Assembly: GCA_964481195.1 (NCBI GenBank)
Contig: CAYZTB010000007.1
Coordinates: 22,892-86,891 of the forward strand
Length of the DNA stretch: 64,000 nucleotides
Reading direction: 5' to 3'
From: Palsa-948 sp964481195
GTDB taxonomy: Bacteria; Bacteroidota; Bacteroidia; Palsa-948
Shown piece by piece: positions 42,960 through 51,825 of this stretch. Within the stretch, counting starts at the first letter, position 1. Every line of letters begins with the position of its first letter. The notes beneath the pieces were generated by a model. That model searched no databases and was not told the origin of the DNA. It saw nothing but the letters and a program-made list of their open reading frames with translations. Made by a program: the position numbers and the translations under genes.

Positions 42960-44633
42960 ATGAAAAAACTTTATGTACTAATTGCAGTCACTACATTGTT
43001 CATTAATATGCAGGCTCAAACTTTTGATTGGGCAAAACGTGAAGGGCTGTGGGCTTATGATTATGGATACGGCATTACAACAGACAATATGGGAAATGTT
43101 TATGTTGCCGGAAAATATGAACAGGATGCTAATTTTAGTGGTACTATATTGCCATGCCCACCTCCTGATTGCAACCACGACATTTGGGTAGCACAGTATT
43201 CCTCTACCGGTACTTTAAACTGGATAAGAACTGCTGGCGGCCAATCAGGTGATTATGCTTGGGATATCGCTTGTGATAATTCTTTTCTATATGTTGCAGG
43301 GGAAATTGAAGGAGTAAACGAAACGATTTATTTTCCAGGAAGCCCAATTACACTTACTTGCCAGGCATCCAACGATATTTTTGTTGCTAAATATGATCTT
43401 ACCGGAAATTTGCTTTGGGCAAGACGCGCAGGCGATGATTATTATGATAAAGCTCTCGGAGTTACGTATGACAATTCAGGAAATGTTTACATCTGCGGTT
43501 TATACAACACCAAAGCTGTCTTTGGCGGAACTACAACCATTAATTCAGTAGGGCAAAGCGATATTTTTATTGCCAAGTACGATGCTAGCGGAACTTTTTT
43601 ATGGGTAATGTCTGCAGGCAGTACCGGAAGAGACGAAGCAAAATCAATTAAATGTGATGCTGCAGGGAATATTTACGTCTCTGGAATGTATTCACAGGGA
43701 TGTGTTTTTCCCGGAGAGCCCGCATTAACCACTTATAATAATACGAATTGGTATGATAGTTTTTTAACAAAGATATCTCCTGACGGTGTAGTGCAATGGG
43801 TAAAAACATCAGGTGGTGATTTTGATGATGTTGCATGGGGTGTAACCCTCGACAATGCAGGCAAGATATATATAGCAGGAGAATATAATGGGTATGCATC
43901 TTTTAATCCGAGCTCTACTATAGCATTAACTACTTCAGGTATGGCAGACGTGTTCGTTGCCTGTTACGATGCTTCGGGAAATGTTCAATGGGCAAAATCA
44001 GCAGGCGGACCGTTGGTGGACAGAGCTCGCGGAATTGGAACCGATGGAACAAATATTGTAATTACCGGACAGTTTGGTTCAACAGCTTCATTTGGACTTT
44101 TTCCATTAACTGCGGCAGATAGTTCAGACATATTTTTTGCCTGTCTCGATAATTTCGGAAATTTTATTGCAGCCTCATCTGTTGGTGGACCTGCTGATTC
44201 CCTTGAAACACTCGGTTATGAATCTGGAATTGCAATTTGTGCAGAAGCGAACGGAAATGTGTATGCTACTGGATCATTACTTGACGGAGGTGTCTTTGGA
44301 AGTACTTCCTATACAGAATATGGAAGGACAGATGTGTTTGTTACCAAAATATCACAGCTGACAGGAGTGGGTGATTTAGTGATAAATACAATTAGTATTC
44401 CTGTTTATCCAAATCCAAGTACCGGCAATTTTACATTTGATGTACGTAAATTGTCAGGACGACTTACAGAAACAACTGTATTCAATTACCTGGGACAGGT
44501 AGTTAATACAAAATCGAATCATTCTTCCTCTGAAATAAACATCGACCTTTCGAACGAACAAAAGGGTGTTTACTTTGTTGAGATAAAAGATGGAGATCGG
44601 TCAGTATCAAGGGGGAAAATAGTTCTGCAATAA
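42960..44633 (+). CDS. SBBP-type beta-propeller T9SS protein
   Basis: 557 residues. Signal peptide (ending MQAQ), then about eight to nine repeats of roughly 50 residues of the type WAKxxGG...D.A.GIxxDxxGNVYVxGxF...DIFVAKYDxxGN, as in SBBP/beta-propeller proteins. A T9SS sorting domain ends it (VYPNPSTGNFTFDVRKL to SRGKIVLQ). Such proteins are secreted to the surface; binding partners are unknown. It has its own family II promoter. A repeat-rich segment separates it from the next gene. Confidence 0.88.
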   Translation: MKKLYVLIAVTTLFINMQAQTFDWAKREGLWAYDYGYGITTDNMGNVYVAGKYEQDANFSGTILPCPPPDCNHDIWVAQYSSTGTLNWIRTAGGQSGDYAWDIACDNSFLYVAGEIEGVNETIYFPGSPITLTCQASNDIFVAKYDLTGNLLWARRAGDDYYDKALGVTYDNSGNVYICGLYNTKAVFGGTTTINSVGQSDIFIAKYDASGTFLWVMSAGSTGRDEAKSIKCDAAGNIYVSGMYSQGCVFPGEPALTTYNNTNWYDSFLTKISPDGVVQWVKTSGGDFDDVAWGVTLDNAGKIYIAGEYNGYASFNPSSTIALTTSGMADVFVACYDASGNVQWAKSAGGPLVDRARGIGTDGTNIVITGQFGSTASFGLFPLTAADSSDIFFACLDNFGNFIAASSVGGPADSLETLGYESGIAICAEANGNVYATGSLLDGGVFGSTSYTEYGRTDVFVTKISQLTGVGDLVINTISIPVYPNPSTGNFTFDVRKLSGRLTETTVFNYLGQVVNTKSNHSSSEINIDLSNEQKGVYFVEIKDGDRSVSRGKIVLQ

Positions 44634-44638
44634 ATATT

Positions 44639-44713
44639 GGTTATGCTAAAGGATTTGTCCGAAAGACTCCTTCGAGAACCCCGTAAGGTTCAACAACATT
44701 CTGAAGCATAACC
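44639..44713. repeat. Inverted-repeat element of 75 bp
   Basis: Terminal arms GGTTATGCT (44639-44647) and AGCATAACC (44705-44713). The interior includes GTCCGAAAGACTCCTTCGAG, similar to GTCCACAAGACTCTTCGAAG near 39026-39050. It may be a small non-autonomous repeat; whether it is mobile is unknown. Confidence 0.55.
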
Positions 44714-44729
44714 AGCCTAATAAGTTTTA

Positions 44730-44761
44730 CTCTCCGGAGGGGCTTCGGCCCTTTCGGGGAG
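44730..44761. repeat. Hairpin with TTCG tetraloop upstream of the second CotH-family gene
   Basis: 14-bp arms (44730-44743 and 44748-44761, including three G-T pairs) around TTCG, in the leader 20 bp before the start codon at 44781. GC-rich and of the same style as other palindromes in 36-45 kb. No T run follows, so it is not a typical terminator. Confidence 0.65.
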
Positions 44762-44780
44762 ATAACTCTAAAAAATAAAT

Positions 44781-46673
44781 ATGAAAAGATTACTACTACT
44801 TTCTTTAACACTCTTTGCGCTGAATTTATTTTCACTATCTCAAACATTTCCTGATGAAATGCATATGTCTGCTGATGGGCGCATGCTACTGCTTGGCGAT
44901 TTGCCCAACACAGGGCTTTACAATCAATCGCAGATAAAAAAAATATACCTCACTTTTTCTCAACCCAATTATTGGGCTCAGCTCGACAGCAACTACTGGG
45001 GATGGCAGAAACTCGAGATCCCCGCTACCATGGTGGTGGATGGAAGTACATATGATAGTGTAGGTGTTCGTTTTAGAGGGCAATCCTCGTTTCAGCAGAC
45101 ACAATCATCTGAGAAAAAACCTTTCGGCATTTCTCTCGATTATGTTCATTCCAAACAGGATATCATGGGACGGAAATCGCTGAACCTTAACAATTGCTTT
45201 CAGGACCCATCTTTCATAAGAGAAATTTTTTATCAGAACCAGATTAAGAAACATATTCCTGCTGCAAAGTCTGCATACGTGGAGCTATACCTTAACGGTG
45301 CTTATTGGGGATTGTACCCTAGCGTTCAGCAGATCAATAAGAGCTTCTATAAAGATTGGTATTTGAGTGCAAAGGGTACGAGCTGGCGTGCGGATCGCAT
45401 CAGTGGCACAGTAACTCCTTATGGCGATGGCAGAGGAGGAGTGAATTATCTGGGAACAGACACGCTGGAATACCAGAAAGAATACATAATAAAATTTTCT
45501 GATAAGCAAAATCCATGGGATGACCTGGTGAGCACCTGCGATGTGCTAAACAACACTCCGCTTGCAAATCTTCCGGCATTGCTTCCGGGAAAATTAGATA
45601 TTGACCGTACGTTATGGTTCTTGGCAAGTGAGATCCTGTTCTCAGATGATGATAGTTATATTCAGAAAGGCAGAATGGATTATTTTATGTATTGGGAGTC
45701 AGAAACGGGTCGCATGGCACCTCAGGAATATGATGGGAATACAGTGATGAACCCAGCGTTTCAGAACTGGAGCCCGTTTTATCATGCCGACAGTATAAAC
45801 TATCCGCTAATGAACCGTTTATGTGCAGTGCCTGAATACAGGCAGCGTTACCTTGCGCATTTTAGAACAATACTTAATGAATATTTTACTTCTTCGTCTG
45901 CTGATGCCATCATTGATTCCTATGCAGCTCAGATAAATTTATTCGTTATGAACGACCCGAAGAAACTCTATACGTATGCAGATTTTCAAAACGAAATATC
46001 GGTGCTGAAGAATTTCATCATTGCCCGAAGAAATTCTGTTAATTCCAATTCTGAAATTGCAGAAATTGCGCCTGTGATATCTAATGTTGCCTGGTATACT
46101 GGTGGAACACCGTGGATAACTCCGGGTATTGGTCAGGGTGCTACGGTAAGGGCCAGCGCAACCTGTGTTTCCGGTATAAATCGGATGACCATGTATTACT
46201 CCAATGCGATAGTAGGAAATTTCACAAAGGTACAGATGTTGGACGATGGATTGAGTGATGACGGAACTGCAGGTGATGGTATCTATGGGGCAGCTATTCC
46301 GGGACAATTGTTCGGATCATGGATCCGGTTTTATGTTGAAGCAACTGCTAATAACACTGCACGTTCTGTTTCATACGAACCGGTAGGCGCTGAGCACAAT
46401 GTATATGCCTACATGATAGGTGGAGTAGGTGTAGGGGAGGTCCAGGATTTGGAAACTTTTATGAATCTGTTCCCGAACCCCGCCAACAGCACTGTTGAAA
46501 TTGTGGTAGGCAGTAATTTTGAACAGGAACTAAAGATCCTGAATACCACGGGGCAGCTAGTTCATAAAGAAAAATTTATTCAAACTGTCATTGTCGATAT
46601 TCTTTCGCTTCCTTCGGGCTTGTATTTTGTACAATGCGGAAACCTAAACAAGAAATTAGTAATACAGCATTAA
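44781..46673 (+). CDS. Second CotH-family T9SS surface protein
   Basis: 630 residues. Signal peptide (to about SLSQT). CotH domain about 45-430: VRFRGQSSFQQTQSSEKKPF, LNLNNCFQDPSFIREIFYQN, YVELYLNGAYWGLYPSVQQI, and the kinase-type MAPQEYDGN in place of WDxD. Then a beta-sandwich (about 440-545: VSGINRMTMYYSN, DDGTAGDGIYGA), and a T9SS sorting domain (LFPNPANSTVEIVV to KKLVIQH). Unlike the first CotH protein (30492) it lacks the P-domain. No family II site was found; the leader is occupied by two palindromic elements. Confidence 0.85.
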   Translation: MKRLLLLSLTLFALNLFSLSQTFPDEMHMSADGRMLLLGDLPNTGLYNQSQIKKIYLTFSQPNYWAQLDSNYWGWQKLEIPATMVVDGSTYDSVGVRFRGQSSFQQTQSSEKKPFGISLDYVHSKQDIMGRKSLNLNNCFQDPSFIREIFYQNQIKKHIPAAKSAYVELYLNGAYWGLYPSVQQINKSFYKDWYLSAKGTSWRADRISGTVTPYGDGRGGVNYLGTDTLEYQKEYIIKFSDKQNPWDDLVSTCDVLNNTPLANLPALLPGKLDIDRTLWFLASEILFSDDDSYIQKGRMDYFMYWESETGRMAPQEYDGNTVMNPAFQNWSPFYHADSINYPLMNRLCAVPEYRQRYLAHFRTILNEYFTSSSADAIIDSYAAQINLFVMNDPKKLYTYADFQNEISVLKNFIIARRNSVNSNSEIAEIAPVISNVAWYTGGTPWITPGIGQGATVRASATCVSGINRMTMYYSNAIVGNFTKVQMLDDGLSDDGTAGDGIYGAAIPGQLFGSWIRFYVEATANNTARSVSYEPVGAEHNVYAYMIGGVGVGEVQDLETFMNLFPNPANSTVEIVVGSNFEQELKILNTTGQLVHKEKFIQTVIVDILSLPSGLYFVQCGNLNKKLVIQH

Positions 46674-46712
46674 GAAAGTAGTGTATTCTTCACCCACTTC
46701 TTTCCCTCTTTA

Positions 46713-46775
46713 AACTGTTTTAAACTGGCTATTAACGAATAAAGTTGAAAGTAGCTAACTGCTTATTTACCTTTA
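46713..46775 (+). promoter_or_regulatory. Family II promoter upstream of the porin gene
   Basis: AACTGTT (46713-46719, a weak upstream half), 14 bp, AACGAA (46734-46739), 28 bp, TACCTTTA (46768-46775). Confidence 0.5.
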
Positions 46776-46801
46776 AGTATTAATCAATTAAAATAAGAAT
46801 A

Positions 46802-47572
46802 ATGAAACATTTAAAAATCAGTTGCTTAGCTTTATTTTCCACAGGGCTTTTATCAGTAAATACCTTGCATGCACAAGATACAACTATCACTAGAAAAATA
46901 ACTACTACAGATACAATTGTTAGTGAAAGTGCAATGGTACAGGATTCATCAGCAAAAACGACTGCTGGAGGGAAATTACGTACATGTGAACTTGGAGTTC
47001 GATACCTACCCTCTTTTACTGCTTTATCGCTGACAACTAATAACGGTGATGTTGCGCTGGGAAGCGCCACTATGAATAACGGATTCGGAGTTAGGTTTGG
47101 TTATAATATGTCTAATTATATAGGTTTAGAGGCAGAAATAAATTACGAGCAAGTAAATCAGAAATACAAAGATCAGGGATTAGACCAGCAAGTAAGCATC
47201 AAATATATTAATATACCTGTGCTGCTTTCTATGAATACAAATAAAACTGCGCCTGTATTTTTTGGTGTAGTTGTTGGTCCTCAGTTTGGGATTAATATGG
47301 GCTCAAGTTTAAATAGCAACAGCAGCAGCAATACAGATACTCTTCATGCTGTACTTGCAGTGAAGCAGGGCGATGTGGGTTTGGCTTACGGTGCAGGCTT
47401 TGGAATTGCACTGAATCCGGAACATACTATTCGATTAGATTTCGGATTTAGAGGTGTATATGGTTTGGTGAATATGAGCGGCAGTCCAGCCGGAGATAAT
47501 TCATATTACGTAACCGTGAAAGGATCAAGGAGAGTTTATGGCGGATATATAGGAATAACATTTTTGTTCTGA
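46802..47572 (+). CDS. Outer-membrane beta-barrel (porin-family) protein
   Basis: 256 residues. Signal peptide (ending LHAQ), a 40-residue threonine-rich linker, then an eight-strand-like barrel: ELGVRYLPSFTALSL, GFGVRFGYNMSNYIGLEAEI, YINIPVLLSM, FFGVVVGPQFGINM, DVGLAYGAGFGI, YGGYIGITFLF with terminal F. This is the common outer-membrane barrel family of Bacteroidota (OMP_b-brl). Role unknown. Family II control suggests service to the surface polymer set. A bidirectional-type terminator follows. Confidence 0.85.
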   Translation: MKHLKISCLALFSTGLLSVNTLHAQDTTITRKITTTDTIVSESAMVQDSSAKTTAGGKLRTCELGVRYLPSFTALSLTTNNGDVALGSATMNNGFGVRFGYNMSNYIGLEAEINYEQVNQKYKDQGLDQQVSIKYINIPVLLSMNTNKTAPVFFGVVVGPQFGINMGSSLNSNSSSNTDTLHAVLAVKQGDVGLAYGAGFGIALNPEHTIRLDFGFRGVYGLVNMSGSPAGDNSYYVTVKGSRRVYGGYIGITFLF

Positions 47573-47755
47573 TAATTACAATTTATAATTGTCGCATGAA
47601 TCTAGTATGGCTAAATCGCTGCCCCCATTCATTTTTTGGTACGGTAAGCTTTTAATCATTAAACCGATTTTTTCTAATAAATGGTCGTAGCAGTAAATTT
47701 AGGTTTACATATATTTGTGAGAAAGTGTTTAATGGAAATATAAGTTAACTAAAAC

Positions 47756-47789
47756 AAAAAAACCAGACATTGTGTTGTCTGGTTTTTTT
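47756..47789. terminator. Bidirectional terminator between convergent genes
   Basis: Stem AACCAGACA / TGTCTGGTT with a 6-nt loop, flanked by A and T runs on both sides (47756-47789). It lies between the porin gene and the convergent repeat-adhesin gene, so it can serve both. Confidence 0.88.
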
Positions 47790-47809
47790 GTTTTTTGAAT
47801 TAAATATAA

Positions 47810-50800
47810 TTACTGAATAACAATTTTACCTGTTGCTATAGCTTCTGTAGCAGATTGTATTTTGTAAAAATATATTCCAGCAGGTAATCCATCACGAGTT
47901 AAAGAAAGTGTTTTAATGCCTTTTTGAATTGTATTGTTTCTAACTTCCTTTCCATAAAGATCAAATAATTGGAAAGTAGATTCCGTAGAGCTTTCTATAT
48001 TTAGTTGTATGGTAGCAGAAATGCTGAAAGGGTTAGGGTAGATGCTTACATTAGGATTGTTGTATGCCCATTCGCTAATTCCTAATCCAGAAATGATTAC
48101 AGTTTTAGTAATCGTATCACCACCGCAAGAATCTGATACAATTAATTGTACAACAAATGATCCATTAGAAGTGTAAGTATGTGAAGGACTTGTTAAAGTA
48201 CTGTTTGTCCCATCACCAAAACTCCAAGAACTAGTTCCATTGTTGCTTACTGATGTGTTTGTAAACGTAACAGTTCCTCCATTTATCACGGACGTGAAAT
48301 TTGCAACAGCTGGAGATGCTATTGAAACTGTTCCGGTTGATGAAGTAGAGGAAGAACACTTGCCGCTCTTTACTTCAGCTCTGTAAAGCGTTGCGATAGT
48401 CATTCCAGAAAATACTTGTGTGTTGGTTGTGTTAGCAATGCTAGACCAGGTTGCTCCGCCATTGGTTGATTTTTCCCAATATAAAATACTGCCAGTAAAC
48501 CCACTAAGCGTTAAAGTTCCGGAAGTAATGCTATCGCATACCGTTGTGCTTCCTATAATTGTTCCACCAACAGATGCTGGATTTACTTCAATAGAACCAA
48601 ATGTAGAGTTAGCCGTTGTGCAAGTTCCGTTTTGTATCACAGCTCTATACAAAGTTGTAGTAGATAAGTTTGTATAATTCTGTATTGCAGATGTATTTGC
48701 GATAACAGTCCAAGAAATTCCGCCATCTGTTGAAGATTCCCAATTTAATATTGATCCTGTAAATCCACTAAGCGTTAAAGCGCCACTATTTGTACCTGTA
48801 CAAACTGTATCATTTCCAGAAACTGTACCACCAACCGATGGAGATGAAATGTTAATTGTAGACAAAGAAGAGTAAGCTGGATTGCAACCTCCGTTTTGTA
48901 CAACTACTCTATACTTTGTAGTTTGTGTAAGGTTTAAATAATTTTGAAAATGATTTGTATCTGCAACGGTTATCCAAGTTACACCACCATCGATAGATTT
49001 CTCCCAACGTATAACATTGCCTGATTCTCCAGAAAGTACAATCGTGCCTTGATTAAGTCCATTACAAGCAGAAACAGTTGTAGGGCTAAGCGTTCCTCCG
49101 CCAGATAATGGAAGCACAGTAACAGTTACATTGGCAGAATAAACACTTGGGCAGCCGTTGGAGTTAACTTCTGCTCTAAATAAAGTTGTTGCAGTTAAGT
49201 TAGAGTAATTGTAAACTGCAGTTTTAATATTTATGTTTGCCCAAGTAACACCGCCATTTATTGAGGATTGCCATCTTACTATAGAGCCAGAATAACCACT
49301 TAATATCATACTGCCATTATTTGTTCCACTACAAACAGTAGCATTGCCGCTTACTGTACCTCCTGCAGGTGTGGGACTTACAGTAATGGTGATAATGTTA
49401 GAATATTTTGAAGCACATATTCCGCTTTGAACAAGCACTCTGTATTGAGTATTTGTAGTAATGTTAGAATAACTTATAGAGTCGGATGTATTTGCAACTA
49501 CGGTCCAATTTAAACCGCTATTAATTGAATATTCCCACTGAACAATATTTCCTACATAGCCTACTAAAGATAGCTGACCACTATTGAGTCCACTACAAAC
49601 TGTAGCTGTTCCTGATAATGTTCCTCCTACAGAAACCGGAAAAACAATTACATCAATTTCTGAAGAGTTTGCTGCTGCACAAGAACCACTTTGAACTACC
49701 GCTCTGTATTTAGTAGTAGTAGTAATATTTGCAAAATTGTAAAAAGTATTAGTGTTTGTAATATTTGTCCACGTTGCACCTCCATCAATCGAAGACTGCC
49801 ATCTTACAATATTTCCAGAATGGCCACTTAAGAAAAGAGTTCCGCTATTTGTTCCTGCACAAACAGTATAGGACCCAGAAACAGTACCGCCAACTGAAAC
49901 AGCATCTACTGTAATAGTAGCAACAGATGATTTAGCGCTAGGACAAGTTCCGCCTGATATCGTTGCTCTATAGAATCGGGTAGTTGAAAGGTTGGTATAG
50001 GTTTCACTATTTGTAGTGTTTGCAATGGTTGTGTATGATGATCCCCCATTTGTAGAGTATTCCCAATTTGTTATTGCGGAATAATTTCCAGATAATGTTA
50101 ATGTTCCTCCATTGGCAGATGCACAAACAGTGGCATTGGATGAAACAGTTCCCGATGGTGCAGCATCAACTGAAATCAAAGTTGATGAAGAATTTGCATT
50201 TGGACACGATCCGCTAGAAACTTCGGCTCTAAACTCAGTGTTGGCAGACAAGTTTGAAAAATTATAGGAAGTAGAAGTGTTTGTAATATTTGTCCACGAT
50301 GAACCGCCATTTGTAGATGATTGCCACCTAACGACAGATCCTGTTTGTCCAGTTAATAGAATTGTACCGCTATTAGAACTTGCGCAAACTGTTGTTGTTC
50401 CTGATGTTGAACCGCCTACTGAAGCTGGGTCAACAGTAATCGTTGCTACCGAAGAATTATTTGCAGGGCAAGCTCCATTAGTAACGTTTGCTATATATAT
50501 TGTTGTTGTAGTTAAGTTGCTGTAAACTTGACTAGCAGTTGTATTTGCAATAGGCGTATATGAGGATCCTCCATTAGTTGAAAATGCCCAGCTATTTATT
50601 GAAGTATAAGTTCCAGATAAAGTTAAAGTTCCGCCATTCACACCCGAACAAACAGTTGCATTAGCTGAAATTGAACCTGAAGATGCAGCATCCACAACTA
50701 CTTGAGCATATGCAGAATATGTATTTGGAAACCCAACCATAGATATTTCTGCTCTATATAATGTTGTAGAAGTTAGGTTTGAGTATGTGTAAGTAAGAGA

Positions 50801-51016
50801 TCCTCCCGTTGATCCAATATTTGACCAAGAGCTACCGCCATTTGTTGAGGATTGCCATCTTACGATAGTGCCAGATTGGCCACTAAGGGTTAGTATATCG
50901 CTGTTAGTCCCACTGCAAACCGTTGAACTTGATGGATTAATGACACCACCTACCGGCTGAGCAAAGCAAACTGCATATGAAATAATCAATAGAGAAAGAG
51001 TAAAAATATTTTTCAT
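47810..51016 (-). CDS. Large T9SS adhesin-like protein with ten Ig-like repeats and a PKD domain
   Basis: 1068 residues. Signal peptide, then ten repeats of about 80-85 residues, each GGTVSGxxTVCSGTNSGxLxLSG...W..S..GG.SW..I.NT...Y.NL...T.YRA.V..G.C...S. The first four alternate between two sub-types (VRWQSSTNGGSSW and INSWAFSTNGGSSY), which points to duplication of a two-repeat unit. Residues about 905-985 form a PKD domain (WSFGDGTNSTL, SHTYTSNGSFVVQLIV). The end is a T9SS sorting domain (VSIYPNPFSISATIQL to TGKIVIQ). It is probably a surface adhesin. No family II site was seen. Confidence 0.9.
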   Translation of the reverse strand: MKNIFTLSLLIISYAVCFAQPVGGVINPSSSTVCSGTNSDILTLSGQSGTIVRWQSSTNGGSSWSNIGSTGGSLTYTYSNLTSTTLYRAEISMVGFPNTYSAYAQVVVDAASSGSISANATVCSGVNGGTLTLSGTYTSINSWAFSTNGGSSYTPIANTTASQVYSNLTTTTIYIANVTNGACPANNSSVATITVDPASVGGSTSGTTTVCASSNSGTILLTGQTGSVVRWQSSTNGGSSWTNITNTSTSYNFSNLSANTEFRAEVSSGSCPNANSSSTLISVDAAPSGTVSSNATVCASANGGTLTLSGNYSAITNWEYSTNGGSSYTTIANTTNSETYTNLSTTRFYRATISGGTCPSAKSSVATITVDAVSVGGTVSGSYTVCAGTNSGTLFLSGHSGNIVRWQSSIDGGATWTNITNTNTFYNFANITTTTKYRAVVQSGSCAAANSSEIDVIVFPVSVGGTLSGTATVCSGLNSGQLSLVGYVGNIVQWEYSINSGLNWTVVANTSDSISYSNITTNTQYRVLVQSGICASKYSNIITITVSPTPAGGTVSGNATVCSGTNNGSMILSGYSGSIVRWQSSINGGVTWANINIKTAVYNYSNLTATTLFRAEVNSNGCPSVYSANVTVTVLPLSGGGTLSPTTVSACNGLNQGTIVLSGESGNVIRWEKSIDGGVTWITVADTNHFQNYLNLTQTTKYRVVVQNGGCNPAYSSLSTINISSPSVGGTVSGNDTVCTGTNSGALTLSGFTGSILNWESSTDGGISWTVIANTSAIQNYTNLSTTTLYRAVIQNGTCTTANSTFGSIEVNPASVGGTIIGSTTVCDSITSGTLTLSGFTGSILYWEKSTNGGATWSSIANTTNTQVFSGMTIATLYRAEVKSGKCSSSTSSTGTVSIASPAVANFTSVINGGTVTFTNTSVSNNGTSSWSFGDGTNSTLTSPSHTYTSNGSFVVQLIVSDSCGGDTITKTVIISGLGISEWAYNNPNVSIYPNPFSISATIQLNIESSTESTFQLFDLYGKEVRNNTIQKGIKTLSLTRDGLPAGIYFYKIQSATEAIATGKIVIQ

Positions 51017-51176
51017 TTTAATGAGTTTTAATTTGGATGTTAAGTGAGTGCTTTCGAGTTTCTTTTATGTAACAGTTTGCGAAATTACTATAAATCTTAC
51101 TTAGGAGTATATATATATATAGGAAAAAAGGAATACTGCTTAAAATTCAGCCAATTTTCAATAGTACTATTAATGA

Positions 51177-51596
51177 TTAGTCTAAAAGAGGCAGCTCTAT
51201 ATTGTCGTTTACTATAAAAGCTCCAGGAAACTCTGATGAAATTTCTTGTAATACTTTATATGCTTCTAATTTAGTTCTAAAGTCGCCAATCCTTATTTTA
51301 AAATAAGGCTGTTGATAATCTAGGTAAGAAGGAATATTAGAGTATTTAGCAGAAAATTTTGTTTTTATTTCTAATGCTTTAGATTTATCAGGGCCAAAAT
51401 GTATTTGAACTCTGTAGCCTTTAATTTTATTTTTTGTTGACTCGTTAATAAGAATGTGTTTCAAGACAAGTTCGTTTAGTCTAATGTCTTGAATGATATT
51501 ACTGTCAGCAGCAAATTGTCTTAACGAATCAGATGATTGGGAAAAGCCCAATATAGATGTAATGAGAGTCATAAATATAGTGGTGATAAACTTCAT
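51177..51596 (-). CDS. Exported SPOR-domain protein
   Basis: 139 residues. Signal peptide (ending GFSQS), a helix, then a SPOR-like domain (about 58-135): KGYRVQIHFGPDKSKALEIK, PSYLDYQQPYFKIRIGDFRT, KLEAYKVLQEI, FPGAFIVND. SPOR domains bind peptidoglycan lacking stem peptides. It probably sits in the periplasm near division sites or is a general wall-binding protein. It stands alone between the adhesin and the divergent respiratory operon. Confidence 0.85.
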   Translation of the reverse strand: MKFITTIFMTLITSILGFSQSSDSLRQFAADSNIIQDIRLNELVLKHILINESTKNKIKGYRVQIHFGPDKSKALEIKTKFSAKYSNIPSYLDYQQPYFKIRIGDFRTKLEAYKVLQEISSEFPGAFIVNDNIELPLLD

Positions 51597-51745
51597 AATC
51601 TATTGCAAACCTACATCATTTTAGTATCCAATTAATCAAAAATCGCCCCAAGTATTAATAGTTATTGTCATTAAATATAGCATCTAATGTATCTAAAAGC
51701 ATTATTATTTGTTAATAACTCAATAAAAAAATAAAAATATTTTAA

Positions 51746-51773
51746 TTGGGATTAAGTATTTCTTATACTTTTG
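51746..51773 (+). promoter_or_regulatory. Putative promoter of the act-cox operon
   Basis: TTG (51746-51748), a 17-bp spacer and TACTTTTG (51766-51773) fit the Bacteroidota -33/-7 pattern. No family I or II upstream boxes. The leader to ATG 51826 is about 45 nt. Confidence 0.5.
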
Positions 51774-51825
51774 TTACGCAATTGTCACAGAATTTTTGCT
51801 CTTTTTTATTGACAAAACTTATCTT

